Part shown: positions 27,230-37,677 of the stretch, piece by piece
Layout of the letters: every line of letters begins with the position of its first letter
Numbering within the stretch: the first letter of the stretch is position 1
Assembly (NCBI RefSeq): GCF_017115085.1
Contig: NZ_JABXKJ010000247.1
Coordinates: 62,001-126,000, forward strand
Source: Nostoc sp. NMS7
GTDB lineage: Bacteria; Cyanobacteriota; Cyanobacteriia; Cyanobacteriales; Nostocaceae
Length of the DNA: 64,000 nt
Direction of reading: 5' to 3'
The notes under the pieces: generated by a model
Seen by the model: only the letters and a program-made list of their open reading frames with translations
What the model was told of the DNA's origin: nothing
Database searches by the model: none
Translations under genes and position numbers: made by a program

Positions 27230-27859
27230 TTGACTATTACTTTTACGCCGACAAACAACTTAACACTGCCAGGAGCTTGGCATCGCCTCACTCCGATTTG
27301 GCAAGGAGGGGAGGAAATAATTCAACAAAGTTTACCTCACACTCAGCTAGCACCTGCCTGGCAGATAATGCTTTTGGGTGACGGCTCCCCAACACGTCAT
27401 TTAGAATTGCTCACAGGTGAGCCTATAGAAGTAGATGTGATTGATATGTCATTGATTGGCATGGACTTAGATGATGCTCCTGAGTTAATCCAAGCTGTCC
27501 CAAGTCCGCGACTACGACGACAAGTGTGGCTGCGTACCGCTTCGGGTCAGCGATTAGCCTATGCTACTTCCTGGTGGGAAGCCAGTCATGTAGATGAGTA
27601 TTTGCAAAATCGTTCATTACCAATTTGGGCGAGTTTAGCTCGTCTTCGCACAGAGTTGTATCGGGATGTTCGAGGAATTTACTACGGTGACTCATCGGCG
27701 CTAGAGTCTGGTTTTAATGTAACTGGGCCTTTTTGGGGTCGCCACTACTTGTTTTGGCATCATGGACAGCCACTAACTTTGATTTATGAAGTTTTTTCGC
27801 CTTATTTAACCAAATATTTGGGTTCTATGCAGCTGAGTGCTGTTAATGCTGAGGCATAA
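27230..27859 (+). CDS. Chorismate lyase, Ycf21/DUF98 family
   Basis: 209 residues from a TTG start. Conserved segments: LTPIWQGGEEIIQQSLPHTQ, MLLGDGSPTRHLELLTGEPI, RRQVWLRTASGQRLAYATSW and FGRHYLFWHHGQPL-like WGRHYLFWHHGQPLTLIYEV. The cyanobacterial family converts chorismate to 4-hydroxybenzoate and pyruvate for plastoquinone synthesis (known for the Synechocystis homologue). A ribosome site is not evident. The gene is preceded by the 141-bp inverted-repeat element. Confidence 0.88.
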   Translation: MTITFTPTNNLTLPGAWHRLTPIWQGGEEIIQQSLPHTQLAPAWQIMLLGDGSPTRHLELLTGEPIEVDVIDMSLIGMDLDDAPELIQAVPSPRLRRQVWLRTASGQRLAYATSWWEASHVDEYLQNRSLPIWASLARLRTELYRDVRGIYYGDSSALESGFNVTGPFWGRHYLFWHHGQPLTLIYEVFSPYLTKYLGSMQLSAVNAEA

Positions 27860-27932
27860 TACCATTGAAAAATTCAAACGTGTTCTTATCCAGCATCAGC
27901 CTAGTACCGCTTATCTACCAGACGCTGCACAT

Positions 27933-28068
27933 AGCGTGCGGGGCATCTCAATGAGTGTAAAAAGCCTTGTAAAACCTCACCCCAACCCTCTCCGTGAGTT
28001 CGGAGAGGGAGCAAGAATATTGTTTCTCATCTGGTATATTTGCTTTCACTGAGATGCTCCCGCGTGCT
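27933..28068. repeat. 136-bp element with about 25-bp imperfect inverted ends
   Basis: The left end agcgtgcggggcatctcaat and the right end tgagatgctcccgcgtgct are inverted relatives. Inside is a cctcaccccaaccctctccg / cggagaggg hairpin resembling the core of the 5941/11081/48300 family. Confidence 0.55.
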
Positions 28069-28635
28069 TTTTTGAAAAAGTAGACTCTAATTCAAAATTC
28101 AATTAATTTTTAATTAAAAAGATTAGCACTTCATCCTCAGCAAAAACAACAACTGTTTGGCATCAAAATGATACAAATTCCGAAAAATTATAATTCATCA
28201 ACATATCTGATTTCTAAGATTGGTAATCCATGCGAAATCCCGGATACTGAATTGTTCTAGGTTAGATAAAGTCAATACAACAGATGTAAGTTCTGTAAAT
28301 AGAAGGTAGTGTGGGTTGCTGATGACTTGCAGCAATGCCCAAGTTAGGTATATCCTCAAAGTGCTTGAAATGACGGATTTAACTCTCGAAAAATTTCCGC
28401 AGAGGCAACCGTCCAAAGGAAGCGTCCAGCGAAATTCAACAAAGCGTGTTAAAAAAGATAACTAACTACTAAAGCACCGGTTTTGAAACAGTCGGGAAGG
28501 TTGATTACGGAAATATCATCAATGTCTAGGATGGAGAAATTTATGCAGTTAACTGCCCTAGATAACGAGAAACTTTTTGGTTAACTTAACCAATCAAACA
28601 AGTAATGAGTTTGCAAGTATGAGGTATAGGTTTCA
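28069..28635. other. Spacer before the DUF3352 gene
   Basis: No supported ORF on either strand; short frames are without recognisable features. The DNA is A/T-rich at 28080-28200 and mixed after that. A long leader for the DUF3352 gene is possible; no known RNA motif was recognised. Confidence 0.4.
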
Positions 28636-30411
28636 ATGGCACCGCCTCTTGTGTCTGTTCCGATGAAGAAAAATAAAAATAAAAAACCGTCTTTGGTGTT
28701 GACGCTCTCGGCGGCTGGGTTATTGATTGGTGGGGGGAGTATAGCATACCGGTTGTTAAGCCAAAGACAACCATATTGGAGCGATTTGCTAGTAGGTGCA
28801 AATATGATTCCTGGTGATGCCCTGTTTGCGGTTTCTCTGACAACTGATCCCCAGCAATGGCAGCAATTGCGCCAGTTTGGGACAAGAGAAACCCAAACAG
28901 AACTGGACAAAAATTTAGTACAATTGCGCGATCGCTTTCTAACTAATAATGGTTACGACTTCCAGAAAGATATCGCTCCTTGGGTAGGCAATGATATCAC
29001 GATCGCAATTCTTGCCCCAGATACAGCGAGTAAACCTGCACCCAAACCAGTTACCACCAATGGAGATGCTGGCAATGATCAGCAGTCGATGGTAATGGTA
29101 TTGCCAGTGAAAAACCCAGAAATCGCCAAAAGCATTTTGGCACAACCCAAAACCCTTAAACAAGGCAAATGGATTGACCGGAATTATCAAGGGATCGCCA
29201 TCAAACAAAATCAGGGACAAGCAGGAGAAAACTTCTCCGCAGCATTACTAGATGGGCGTTTTTTAGTCATAACTGATAGTCTCAAAACTACAGAACGAGC
29301 GATCGATGCCTACAAAAATAAAACATCCCTAGCCACAACTGGGGGCTTTGCTGAGAATTTTCAGAAAATTGGCAATTACCAACCCTTTGCCCAGTTTTAC
29401 GTAAATGTGCCAACAGCAGCCAAAATCGCCGCAGCTTCTCCAAACCGCCCCTTACCTGCTCAAGTTTTAGCTCAACTGCAAAATAACCAAGGTTTAGCGG
29501 GGACAATGACTTTAGAGCCAGAAGGAATCCGCTTCAAGGGCGTTTCTTGGCTAAACCCTAATAGTCAACGTGTGCTGGCGGTGGAAAACAAAGCTGGGGA
29601 AATGCAAAGCCGCCTACCAGCCGAAACCTTAATGATGTTATCTGGGGGTAACTTACAGAGGTCGTGGGGAGATTACGTTTTAACATCTCAGGGAAATCCT
29701 CTCTCGCCGATCGCACCAGAACAGATCAGAGGTAGTATAAAATCTCTTACCAATCTCGATTTAGATAAGGATTTGCTCAGTTGGATGAAAGGCGAATTTT
29801 CTCTATCAGTGATTCCGACTACTCCAAAACAAGGTTCACCAGATGATTTTCGTGCGGCTTTAGTGTTCATGGTACAGGCAAGCGATGCTAAGGGTGGGCA
29901 AAGCCTACGCCAATCAGCTGAAACATCCTTAAAACAGCTTGATGACGTGATGAGAAATCAATACCAGTTCCAAGTGCAACCGGCAAAAGTCGCAGGTCAA
30001 CCCGTTATTAACTGGGTTTCGCCTTATGGTACGTTAACGGCCACCCACGGCTGGTTAGATGGAGATGTCGCTTTTCTTGTAGTGGGCGCTCCCATCAGTG
30101 ATAAAATTGTTCCCAAACCCAACAATACACTAGCTAGCACTCTTCCCTTCCAACAAACAGTTCCTACAGAACCAAATCCGACAAATGGTCAATTTTTCCT
30201 GGATGTGGAACGAACTGTGAAAAATCTTCCCCCAACAATTCTCACCACCAATCAACAAACTTTGCTAGATGCAACGCGCTTAATTGGGATGACATCTGCT
30301 GTCAGCGACAATCGCAGTAACATCTACGACATTTTTATCGGACTAAAAAAAGTTACGAACTCGACTGTTTTGCCTAGTCCAGGAAGCAATAAGGGGAACT
30401 CTGTTAAATAG
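28636..30411 (+). CDS. DUF3352 domain-containing protein
   Basis: 591 residues with one N-terminal anchor (SLVLTLSAAGLLIGGGSIAY) after a basic start. The rest is a large extracytoplasmic domain. DUF3352 features: LLVGANMIPGDALFAVSLTT, an FDIAPWVG-like DIAPWVGNDITIAIL, RFLVITDSLKTTERAI and LPAETLMMLSGGNL. Common in cyanobacteria, function unknown. A second ATG at 28663 (MKKNKNKK) would also keep the anchor; the first has tgaggt about 15 bases upstream. The C-terminus GSNKGNSVK is disordered. Confidence 0.9.
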   Translation: MAPPLVSVPMKKNKNKKPSLVLTLSAAGLLIGGGSIAYRLLSQRQPYWSDLLVGANMIPGDALFAVSLTTDPQQWQQLRQFGTRETQTELDKNLVQLRDRFLTNNGYDFQKDIAPWVGNDITIAILAPDTASKPAPKPVTTNGDAGNDQQSMVMVLPVKNPEIAKSILAQPKTLKQGKWIDRNYQGIAIKQNQGQAGENFSAALLDGRFLVITDSLKTTERAIDAYKNKTSLATTGGFAENFQKIGNYQPFAQFYVNVPTAAKIAAASPNRPLPAQVLAQLQNNQGLAGTMTLEPEGIRFKGVSWLNPNSQRVLAVENKAGEMQSRLPAETLMMLSGGNLQRSWGDYVLTSQGNPLSPIAPEQIRGSIKSLTNLDLDKDLLSWMKGEFSLSVIPTTPKQGSPDDFRAALVFMVQASDAKGGQSLRQSAETSLKQLDDVMRNQYQFQVQPAKVAGQPVINWVSPYGTLTATHGWLDGDVAFLVVGAPISDKIVPKPNNTLASTLPFQQTVPTEPNPTNGQFFLDVERTVKNLPPTILTTNQQTLLDATRLIGMTSAVSDNRSNIYDIFIGLKKVTNSTVLPSPGSNKGNSVK

Positions 30412-30500
30412 GGGAGTGGGGAGATAAGGGAGATGAGGGGGATGAGGGGGATGAGGGGGACAAGGGGAATAACTCATGCCCAATGCCCAATGCCCCATTC
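30412..30500. repeat. G-rich short tandem repeat filler
   Basis: gatgaggggg units repeated three times within a G-rich run, then catgcccaatgcccaatgcc heptads. It is the complement of the C-rich block at 24997-25074. Typical STRR-like spacer, no gene. Confidence 0.65.
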
Positions 30501-30588
30501 CCTATTTCCCAGTTTCATGACCCTGTAAGCATATAGGATCACAATAGTCAGAATCGATATTTTAAATTATCCACGGAGAGAACATTTT

Positions 30589-31647
30589 ATGAATCTGGTT
30601 GTACTCCAAAACTGGCTGGACAATGCCTCTTTTGCCATATTATTCCTGACAATGCTGGTGTATTGGGGAGGAGCAGCTTTTCCGAATCTGCCTTATCTAG
30701 CCGCTTTGGGGACAGCTGGAATGGCGATCGCTAATTTATGTATGGCGACTCTATTAGGGGCACGATGGATAGAAGCTGGTTATTTTCCCTTAAGTAATCT
30801 CTATGAATCTCTGTTTTTCTTAACTTGGGGAATTACTACCGTTCATCTAATTGCTGAAAATAGTAGCCGTAGCCGCTTAGTAGGAGTTGTTACATCCCCG
30901 GTAGCAATGTTGATCGCTGCTTTTGCTACCTTGACGTTACCATCCCAGATGCAAACGTCAGAACCCCTAGTACCTGCCTTAAAGTCAAATTGGCTGATGA
31001 TGCATGTCAGTGTGATGATGTTGAGTTATTCGGCTTTAATGGTGGGTTCGTTATTAGCGATCGCTTTTTTAGTTGTCACTCGCGGTCAAAACATCCAACT
31101 ACAAGGTAGTTCTGTAGGTACTGGTGGCTATCGCAGCAACGGCTACCGCTTGCACAAAGCATCTGAGTTAATTTCTCAACCACCAGCCCCTTTTGTGGAA
31201 AATAACGGCTTTGCTCGTTTTGAAAGTAGTAGCAACGGCAACGGGAACGCTAACATCGCTGTTTTGAATTTAGTATCTACTTCTGAGCCTCAAATAGCAT
31301 CAGGCGAACCTCTTTCACCCCAGCGCCTTAGCCTTGCCGAAACCCTCGACAATATCAGCTATCGCATTATCGGACTAGGATTTCCCCTGTTGACAATTGG
31401 GATCATTGCTGGTGGTGTTTGGGCTAACGAAGCTTGGGGTTCCTACTGGAGTTGGGACCCTAAAGAAACTTGGGCATTAATCACTTGGTTAGTGTTTGCC
31501 GCCTACCTCCACGCCCGGATCACTCGCGGTTGGCAAGGGCGCAGTCCCGCAATTTTAGCCGCCACCGGCTTTGTTGTCGTTTGGGTTTGTTATCTAGGTG
31601 TGAATCTGTTGGGTAAAGGTTTGCATTCTTACGGTTGGTTTTTTTAA
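30589..31647 (+). CDS. ccsB: System II c-type cytochrome biogenesis protein CcsB (plastid CcsA type)
   Basis: 352 residues with about eight membrane segments. The heme-handling WWD region is [20 protein letters not shown], and conserved histidines lie in [14 protein letters not shown] and [10 protein letters not shown]. It exports and attaches heme to apocytochromes at the lumenal side of the thylakoid, working with Ccs1/CcsB-type ResB proteins. An internal hydrophilic loop (about 165-245) with NGNGNAN is variable in the family. It has agagaac before the ATG and ends in a strong hairpin. Confidence 0.95.
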   Translation: MNLVVLQNWLDNASFAILFLTMLVYWGGAAFPNLPYLAALGTAGMAIANLCMATLLGARWIEAGYFPLSNLYESLFFLTWGITTVHLIAENSSRSRLVGVVTSPVAMLIAAFATLTLPSQMQTSEPLVPALKSNWLMMHVSVMMLSYSALMVGSLLAIAFLVVTRGQNIQLQGSSVGTGGYRSNGYRLHKASELISQPPAPFVENNGFARFESSSNGNGNANIAVLNLVSTSEPQIASGEPLSPQRLSLAETLDNISYRIIGLGFPLLTIGIIAGGVWANEAWGSYWSWDPKETWALITWLVFAAYLHARITRGWQGRSPAILAATGFVVVWVCYLGVNLLGKGLHSYGWFF

Positions 31648-31685
31648 TCGAGTACCGTGGGTTTAAGTCCCCCAGTTCAATAACC

Positions 31686-31730
31686 GGTAAGTTTTGGGTC
31701 GGGGTCTAAATCCCCGTCACAAAACTTACC
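31686..31730. terminator. Long hairpin downstream of ccsB
   Basis: Perfect outer stem ggtaagttttg / caaaacttacc, with an inner stem cgggg-tctaaat-cccc. It starts 38 bases after the ccsB stop. It may end transcription, or may be a dispersed repeat, since similar gggg-taaat-cccc cores occur in Nostoc spacers. Confidence 0.55.
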
Positions 31731-31888
31731 TTTCGACGTAGCTCAGGGTGCCGCTTGCGACTTGTTTTAACTCATCTATTTGGGGAATCGCCCTAACCCA
31801 AAAATAATCAGGGCGTTGTTTGATTGGAGCATGAATTCTTGTTTTTAATCTCATGTGAAGATACGTAAATATCTTGATTTACCGCGTG

Positions 31889-31907
31889 TAGTTTTGCGTA
31901 AGTCCTA
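31889..31907. repeat. Solo right end of the ggacttacgc element
   Basis: gtagttttgcgtaagtccta equals the right end of the 94-bp MITE at 33185-33278. No matching left end was found, so this is a truncated copy. The rest of 31731-32012 shows no gene. Confidence 0.6.
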
Positions 31908-32012
31908 AAATTAACTTTATATTGAGCAGTATTAAATCTATAAAATCATCATTTTATTTCGGATGAACTGCTAAATCTGTGGAAAGTATAGATTTAGTCA
32001 CAGGAGATTTTT

Positions 32013-32321
32013 ATGGAAGATGCATTTGAGCGACTAAATCATGATGAAGTTGTCTCTATCGAACCAGACACTTTTAATAAGTTAAATATTGCTAAAACTT
32101 TTAAAGTCCGTGATTTAATTACAGCAATTAAGGAATATATTGGAGCCGATGAGGCAGATGAAGTAAATTTGTATACCCAAGGATTAAATTGTGAAGTTTT
32201 GCAGTTTAGTACTCAGGGATGGAAAAAAGGAAAAGTTAGACTTGCTTTAGAATTTTGTCCTGATGAATCTGAATCACCACTTGATGATATTTTTCAAAAA
32301 CTCAAACAAGTGGAAAATTAA
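32013..32321 (+). CDS. KGK domain-containing protein
   Basis: 102 residues. The family signature is clear: YTQGLNCEVLQFSTQGWKKG then KVRLALEFCPDES, preceded by a variable N-terminus (VVSIEPDTFNKLNIAKTF). KGK proteins are small cyanobacterial proteins of unknown function, often in several copies in Nostoc. There is a good cacaggagattttt ribosome site before the ATG. The C-terminal PLDDIFQKLKQ may form a helix. No partner gene adjoins it. Confidence 0.85.
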   Translation: MEDAFERLNHDEVVSIEPDTFNKLNIAKTFKVRDLITAIKEYIGADEADEVNLYTQGLNCEVLQFSTQGWKKGKVRLALEFCPDESESPLDDIFQKLKQVEN

Positions 32322-32363
32322 TATTCAATGAGCATTCGTAAAAACCCAGTTTGATAAGCTTTC

Positions 32364-32394
32364 CTCGTTCCCATGTTCTGCATGACAACGAGAG
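32364..32394. repeat. Palindromic repeat, ctcgttcccat family
   Basis: cctcgttcccatgttctgca then tgacaacgag forms a hairpin (ctcgtt..aacgag) with one mismatch. A related palindrome, attcccatactccgtatggg then aacgagg, is at 46050-46075. These are common dispersed Nostoc hairpins. Confidence 0.6.
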
Positions 32395-32420
32395 AACAAT
32401 GAAAAATAGAGCTTTTTACG

Positions 32421-33315
32421 GATGAGAAACGACCTCTGGGTATTCCCGTAATGAATGACTGAGCCTTGCAAGCACTGTTCAAACTGGCATTGAACCGGTA
32501 TGGGAAGCGCGATTTGAACCCAACTCATACGGGTTCAGACCAGGGCGCTCATGTCATGATGCAATAGAGGCAATATTTTCCAGCATTCATAGAAATCCAA
32601 AATTTGTTTTGGATGCTGACATTGCAAAATGCTTCGACCGCATCGACCATGAAGCACTGCTAAAAAAATTAAATACATCTCCCACCATCCGCCGACAAAT
32701 TCGAGCATGGTTAAAAGCGGGGGTGATGGATGGTAAGCAGATGTTTCCAACATCAGTTAGCGAAGCGGGCGCGCGTACTCGCGCGACGGGTACGCCGCAG
32801 GGTGGGGTCATTTCTCCATTACTAGCCAATATTGCCCTTCACGGGATGGAAGAACGGATAAATAAGGCATTTCCAGAAATGTCACAAACCATGAGGGAAA
32901 CTTGGTATCACAAAAAAGGTACAAAGTTTGTAAGCCCCCGATGTATCCGATACACCGATGACTTTGTGATTCTCCATAAAGACATAACCGTTGTCCAAAG
33001 ATGCACGGAGATAATCTCTGAATGGTTAATAGACATGGGTCTGGAATATGTACCCACTGCGGAATGTACTTTCGAGAGTCAGATGTACTGGAGATTGACT
33101 ACATAACCCCCAAAAGTGTGGGAGGCAAAGACGAATATAAAAATCTCCAGATATTGCACAGACACTGCCACGATCAAAAGACAATAGGACTTACGCAAAC
33201 AATACTCGAAACCCTTATTTTCACGTAGGGGCAATTCATGAATTGCCCCGGAGGGCGTGTACTTTTGCGTAAGTCCTAGACAACTGAGGATGGTTCAGTT
33301 GTGAAGTACACATGA
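32421..33315 (+). pseudogene. Group II intron reverse transcriptase/HNH, multiply disrupted
   Basis: Frame 1 gives DEKRPLGIPVMND, then a TGA (32460-32462, CGA in relatives), then ALQALFKLAL. One base is missing near 32490. The next frame gives EPVWEARFEPNSYGFRPGRS, VLDADIAKCFDRIDHEALLK, TPQGGVISPLLANIALHGME and the catalytic RYTDDFVILH. Near 33043 the thumb/maturase part is deleted and another frame continues GICTHCGMYFRESDVLEIDY, ITPKSVGGKDEYKNLQILHR, HCHDQKT, an HNH domain. The first HNH histidine is Tyr here (EIDY for EIDH). At least four lesions, counting the MITE. Confidence 0.85.
33185..33278. mobile_element. 94-bp MITE with 5-bp target duplication
   Basis: Ends TAGGACTTACGCAAA and TTTGCGTAAGTCCTA are near-perfect inverted copies, flanked by gacaa at 33180-33184 and 33279-33283. 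The core is gtaggggcaattcatgaatt gcccc. It lies inside the HNH coding end of the intron remnant; removing it with one gacaa restores HDQKTTEDGSVVKYT and stop. Relatives or partial copies: 2909-3020, 12620-12707, 31889-31907, 47855-47930, 48285-48299, 52605-52620. Confidence 0.88.
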
Positions 33316-33672
33316 CAACGTGCCGATTCATTGAGGAGCCCTGTGAAGGGAAACTTTCTCTTCCCGGTTTTGAAGACCAGCGAGTTTCCTGAGGGACTCG
33401 CTGAGTTTACTAGTGTCAATGCACTTGCTAGTTAACGAAAAAAAGATTAAATTGACTCATTATTAACATTCTCCACAAGACTTATCCTTTACCTTAAAAG
33501 ATGAACAGGTGTGTTTTTTGCTATGCCTGCATGTCTTTGGTGAGTGTACTTAGCAAGGCATTAATTTAATGATGCCGTTTTTCCTTCAAGGCCAGTTTTA
33601 TGAAACGAAAATCCGGTAAACTAAAGCTGGCAAGGTAGGAGAATAGTTTTTTTTTGAAAAACGGTTAAGTAA

Positions 33673-35028
<1,356 letters not shown>

Positions 35029-35250
35029 GTTAGTCATTGGTCACTGGTACTGAGCGAAGTCGAAGTATTGGTCATTAGTCATTAGTCACTTGTACTGAGC
35101 GTTCGCGTAGCGTCTCGTAGAGAAGTCGTTGGCGTTCGCGTTAGCGTCTCTGAAAGAGAAGCCTCTCGTAGAGAAGTATTAGTTTTAGACAGAGGACGAA
35201 GGACGAAGGACAAAGGACAAAGGACGAATGACAAAATGATAAAGGAAGCA
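35029..35250. repeat. STRR heptads and gcgtctcgtagagaag repeats
   Basis: ggtcatt/agtcatt heptads (35067-35090), then cgttcgcgtagcgtctcgta units (35100-35176), then ggacgaa/ggacaaa heptads (35193-35235). No gene is present. It lies between petH and hom, which are probably separate units. Confidence 0.75.
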
Positions 35251-35323
35251 GGATAATCAGTAGGTAGGGCAAATGCTCTACCTACAATTGTTGTTGCTGA
35301 AATTGGGTGCAAAATTTGTGGGT

Positions 35324-36604
35324 GTGAAACTAGGAATACTGGGGTTAGGCACTGTAGGAACGGGAACAGTGCAGTTGTTGCAAGATTGGGCTGGGCGTCA
35401 TCCGTTGTTGCAAGAGATAGAAATCCATCGGGTGGGAGTCCGATCGCTCGATAAACCCCGTGCAGTAGAATTGTCTACGGAAGTCTTAACTACAGATTTA
35501 GAAGCCATTGTCAACGATCCGGCAGTGGATATAGTTGTGGAGGTAATGGGCGGACTGGAGCCGGCGCGATCGCTCATCCTGAAAGCTTTAAGTAATGGTA
35601 AACACGTAGTCACCGCCAATAAAGCAGCGATCGCCCGCTTTGGGGCAGAAATTTTCACAACTGCCAATGAAGCTGGCGTATACGTGATGATAGAAGCCTC
35701 TGTGGGTGGTGGGATTCCGGTGATTCAACCCCTAAAGCAGTCTTTAAGTGTTAACCGTATTCACACTATAACTGGCATCGTTAACGGTACAACTAACTAC
35801 ATCCTGACGCGGATGCAAACAGAAGGTAGCAACTTCAGTGATGTTTTAGCTGATGCCCAGCGTTTGGGTTATGCTGAGGCTGACCCGACAGCCGATGTCG
35901 AGGGCTTAGACGCAGCCGATAAAATTGCGATCTTGGCATCGTTAGGCTTTGGCGGACGGATCAACCTGCAAGATGTATATACTGAGGGAATTCGGCAAGT
36001 CAGCAAAACAGATATTGCCTACGCCGAAAAATTAGGATTTGTAATTAAATTATTAGCGATCGCTAAACGTAATACTCCCTCATCGCCTCTCTCGATCAGA
36101 GTTCATCCGACTTTAGTGCCTCAAGCTCACCCTTTGGCTAGCATCAATGGCGTTTACAATGCCATTCTTGTCGAAGGAGAACCCATCGGGCAAGTAATGT
36201 TTTTCGGCCCCGGTGCTGGTGCCGGTGCAACCGCCAGTGCTGTCACATCGGATATTTTGAATTTAGTTGCTGTCCTCAAAACCAATACAGCAGTTGCAAA
36301 TCCATTATTAGCTTGTGGACATCAGGAATATTGCCAAATTGCACCAATGGCAGAACTGACAACTCGGTTTTATGCCCGTTTCCTCACAAATGACCAACCC
36401 GGAGTTATTGGTAAATTGGGTACTTGCTTTGGGAATTATGGCGTTAGCTTAGAGTCAATTGTCCAAACTGGCTTTCAAGGGGAACTAGCAGAGATTGTGG
36501 TTGTTACCCATGATGTGCGGGAAGGCAACTTTCGGCAAGCTTTGGCAGAAATTCGGAATTTGTCAGCGATCGAAAGTATTCCTAGTTTACTGCGTGTACT
36601 TTGA
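35324..36604 (+). CDS. hom: Homoserine dehydrogenase
   Basis: 426 residues from a GTG at 35324 (the frame is open from 35273, but VKLGILGLGTVGTGTVQLLQ is the usual start). The NAD(P)-binding GLGTVGTG, VTANKAAIA, the catalytic-domain signature GIVNGTTNYILTRM with Lys/Asp in YAEADPTADVEGLDAADK, and a C-terminal ACT domain (FLTNDQPGVIGKLGTCFGNY) are present. It reduces aspartate semialdehyde to homoserine for Thr and Met; the ACT domain suggests feedback control. No aspartokinase fusion. Confidence 0.96.
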   Translation: MKLGILGLGTVGTGTVQLLQDWAGRHPLLQEIEIHRVGVRSLDKPRAVELSTEVLTTDLEAIVNDPAVDIVVEVMGGLEPARSLILKALSNGKHVVTANKAAIARFGAEIFTTANEAGVYVMIEASVGGGIPVIQPLKQSLSVNRIHTITGIVNGTTNYILTRMQTEGSNFSDVLADAQRLGYAEADPTADVEGLDAADKIAILASLGFGGRINLQDVYTEGIRQVSKTDIAYAEKLGFVIKLLAIAKRNTPSSPLSIRVHPTLVPQAHPLASINGVYNAILVEGEPIGQVMFFGPGAGAGATASAVTSDILNLVAVLKTNTAVANPLLACGHQEYCQIAPMAELTTRFYARFLTNDQPGVIGKLGTCFGNYGVSLESIVQTGFQGELAEIVVVTHDVREGNFRQALAEIRNLSAIESIPSLLRVL

Positions 36605-36616
36605 GATTAGTCCAAA

Positions 36617-36649
36617 GTGCGATCGCTCGGTATTGAACCAGAAGCTTAG
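36617..36649 (+). pseudogene. 3' remnant of a second Uma2-family gene
   Basis: The frame VRSLGIEPEA and stop is nearly identical to the C-terminus of the Uma2 gene 0.9 kb downstream (LRSLGIEPEA). It lies between hom and that gene. It looks like the leftover of a tandem paralogue. Confidence 0.65.
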
Positions 36650-36703
36650 GTCTATTGCTAAACTAAAAAACAACCCTTACCTTACTCCTGCAAAGGTAGT
36701 CTT

Positions 36704-37534
36704 ATGACCTCTGCAACCGATCCATCCACCGCCCTCACTCCTTTTCCCGACCATACGCAGCTACCAGAGTCCGATGGTACTTTCGTAAGCCAGTCGCTTG
36801 CGGGGGTTCCCCCCGTTGTGCGAACTGGCGGGAAAAATTGGCAAGAGCATCCCCAAAGCATCTTACTCACTGACTCGATTACACCCGTCCTTAAACAATT
36901 ACATCCTGAAGGTCAATATTGTATAGGTCAGGACTTAGGTATTTACTGGCGCTTGACAGACCCCCCAGAACGAGGAGCAGAAGCACCAGATTGGTTTTAT
37001 GTAGCAAATGTACCGCCCTTGCTCGATGGACAAACGCGGAGGTCTTATGTACTGTGGCGAGAATTTATTGCCCCTTTGATTACCTTGGAATTTGTCTCTG
37101 GGAATGGTAATGAAGAACGAGATAGAACCCCTTGGCAAGGTAAATTTTGGATTTATGAGCAAGTAATTCATCCAGCTTTTTACGGCATTTATGAAGTGAA
37201 TAAAGCCAGTGTGGAAGTTTATCACCTTATTGAAGGACAATATCAGCTCTTAGCAGCAAATGAACGGGGACATTATCCTATTGCCCCTTTGGGAGTTGAG
37301 TTAGGGTTATGGCAAGGAGAATATCAGAATGCGGAATTACCCTGGCTGCGCTGGTGGGATTTGCAAGGTAATTTGTTGTTGAGTGGCGAGGAAAGAGCGG
37401 CACAGGAAAGCCAAAGAGCGGAATTAGAAAGTCAAAGGGCGGAATTAGAAAGTCAAAGGGCGGAACTAGAAAGCCAAAGAGCCGATCGCTTAAGTGCCCA
37501 ATTGCGATCGCTCGGCATTGAACCAGAAGCCTAA
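36704..37534 (+). CDS. Uma2-family (DUF820) endonuclease-like protein
   Basis: 276 residues. PD-(D/E)XK-like features: YCIGQDLGIYW, EAPDWFYVANVPP with the metal Asp and LITLEFVSGN with the Glu, then a GKFWIYEQVIHPAFYGIYE motif. The family is abundant in cyanobacteria; nuclease activity is by fold, not shown. Residues 29-42 (SQSLAGVPPVVRTG) are encoded by a 41-bp palindrome that splits the usual ESDGTFVKNWQEHP. The C-terminus has about four ESQRAEL heptads from a 21-bp tandem repeat, a likely coiled coil. Well preserved and probably expressed. Confidence 0.88.
   Translation: MTSATDPSTALTPFPDHTQLPESDGTFVSQSLAGVPPVVRTGGKNWQEHPQSILLTDSITPVLKQLHPEGQYCIGQDLGIYWRLTDPPERGAEAPDWFYVANVPPLLDGQTRRSYVLWREFIAPLITLEFVSGNGNEERDRTPWQGKFWIYEQVIHPAFYGIYEVNKASVEVYHLIEGQYQLLAANERGHYPIAPLGVELGLWQGEYQNAELPWLRWWDLQGNLLLSGEERAAQESQRAELESQRAELESQRAELESQRADRLSAQLRSLGIEPEA
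36789..36829. repeat. 41-bp palindrome inserted in the Uma2 coding frame
   Basis: gccagt...actggc bound an imperfect palindrome with a ggggg ttcc ccccc centre. It adds about 15 to 18 residues in frame without a stop, like the protein-coding palindromic elements known in Rickettsia. Confidence 0.65.
37405..37485 (+). repeat. 21-bp tandem repeat coding ESQRAEL heptads
   Basis: Units of gaaagtcaaagggcggaatt plus one base repeat nearly four times at the 3' end of the Uma2 gene. Each encodes one ESQRAEL heptad. Slippage could change tail length. Confidence 0.8.
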
Positions 37535-37677
37535 TGTTTTTGGACGATTTTCCCAGAAAGTCAACACCTTAGCTGGGGTTAGGTTTCGCGTTAGATTTTC
37601 CACATAACATGAAAATCTAGAGTAAGCATAACCTTAAGTATTGACTCATGACTTGACCAAGCAACAATGGTTAATAA

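Larger units (their letters stand above)
32420..33410 (+). mobile_element. Decayed group II intron remnant
   Basis: Holds a broken reverse transcriptase (32421-33315) followed by RNA-like 3' domains. About 33336-33371 resembles domain V (gagcc ... ggtttt with an AGC start). 33378-33403 is a domain VI-like hairpin (agcgagt / actcgct), followed by agtttac, a plausible 3' splice end at 33410. The 5' ribozyme domains and the N-terminal RT coding part are missing. It cannot be mobile in this state. A MITE has inserted at 33185. Confidence 0.75.

Noticed and set aside
28198-28416. 72-codon minus ORF before the DUF3352 gene
   Set aside because: No similarity to anything recognised and no usable start context.
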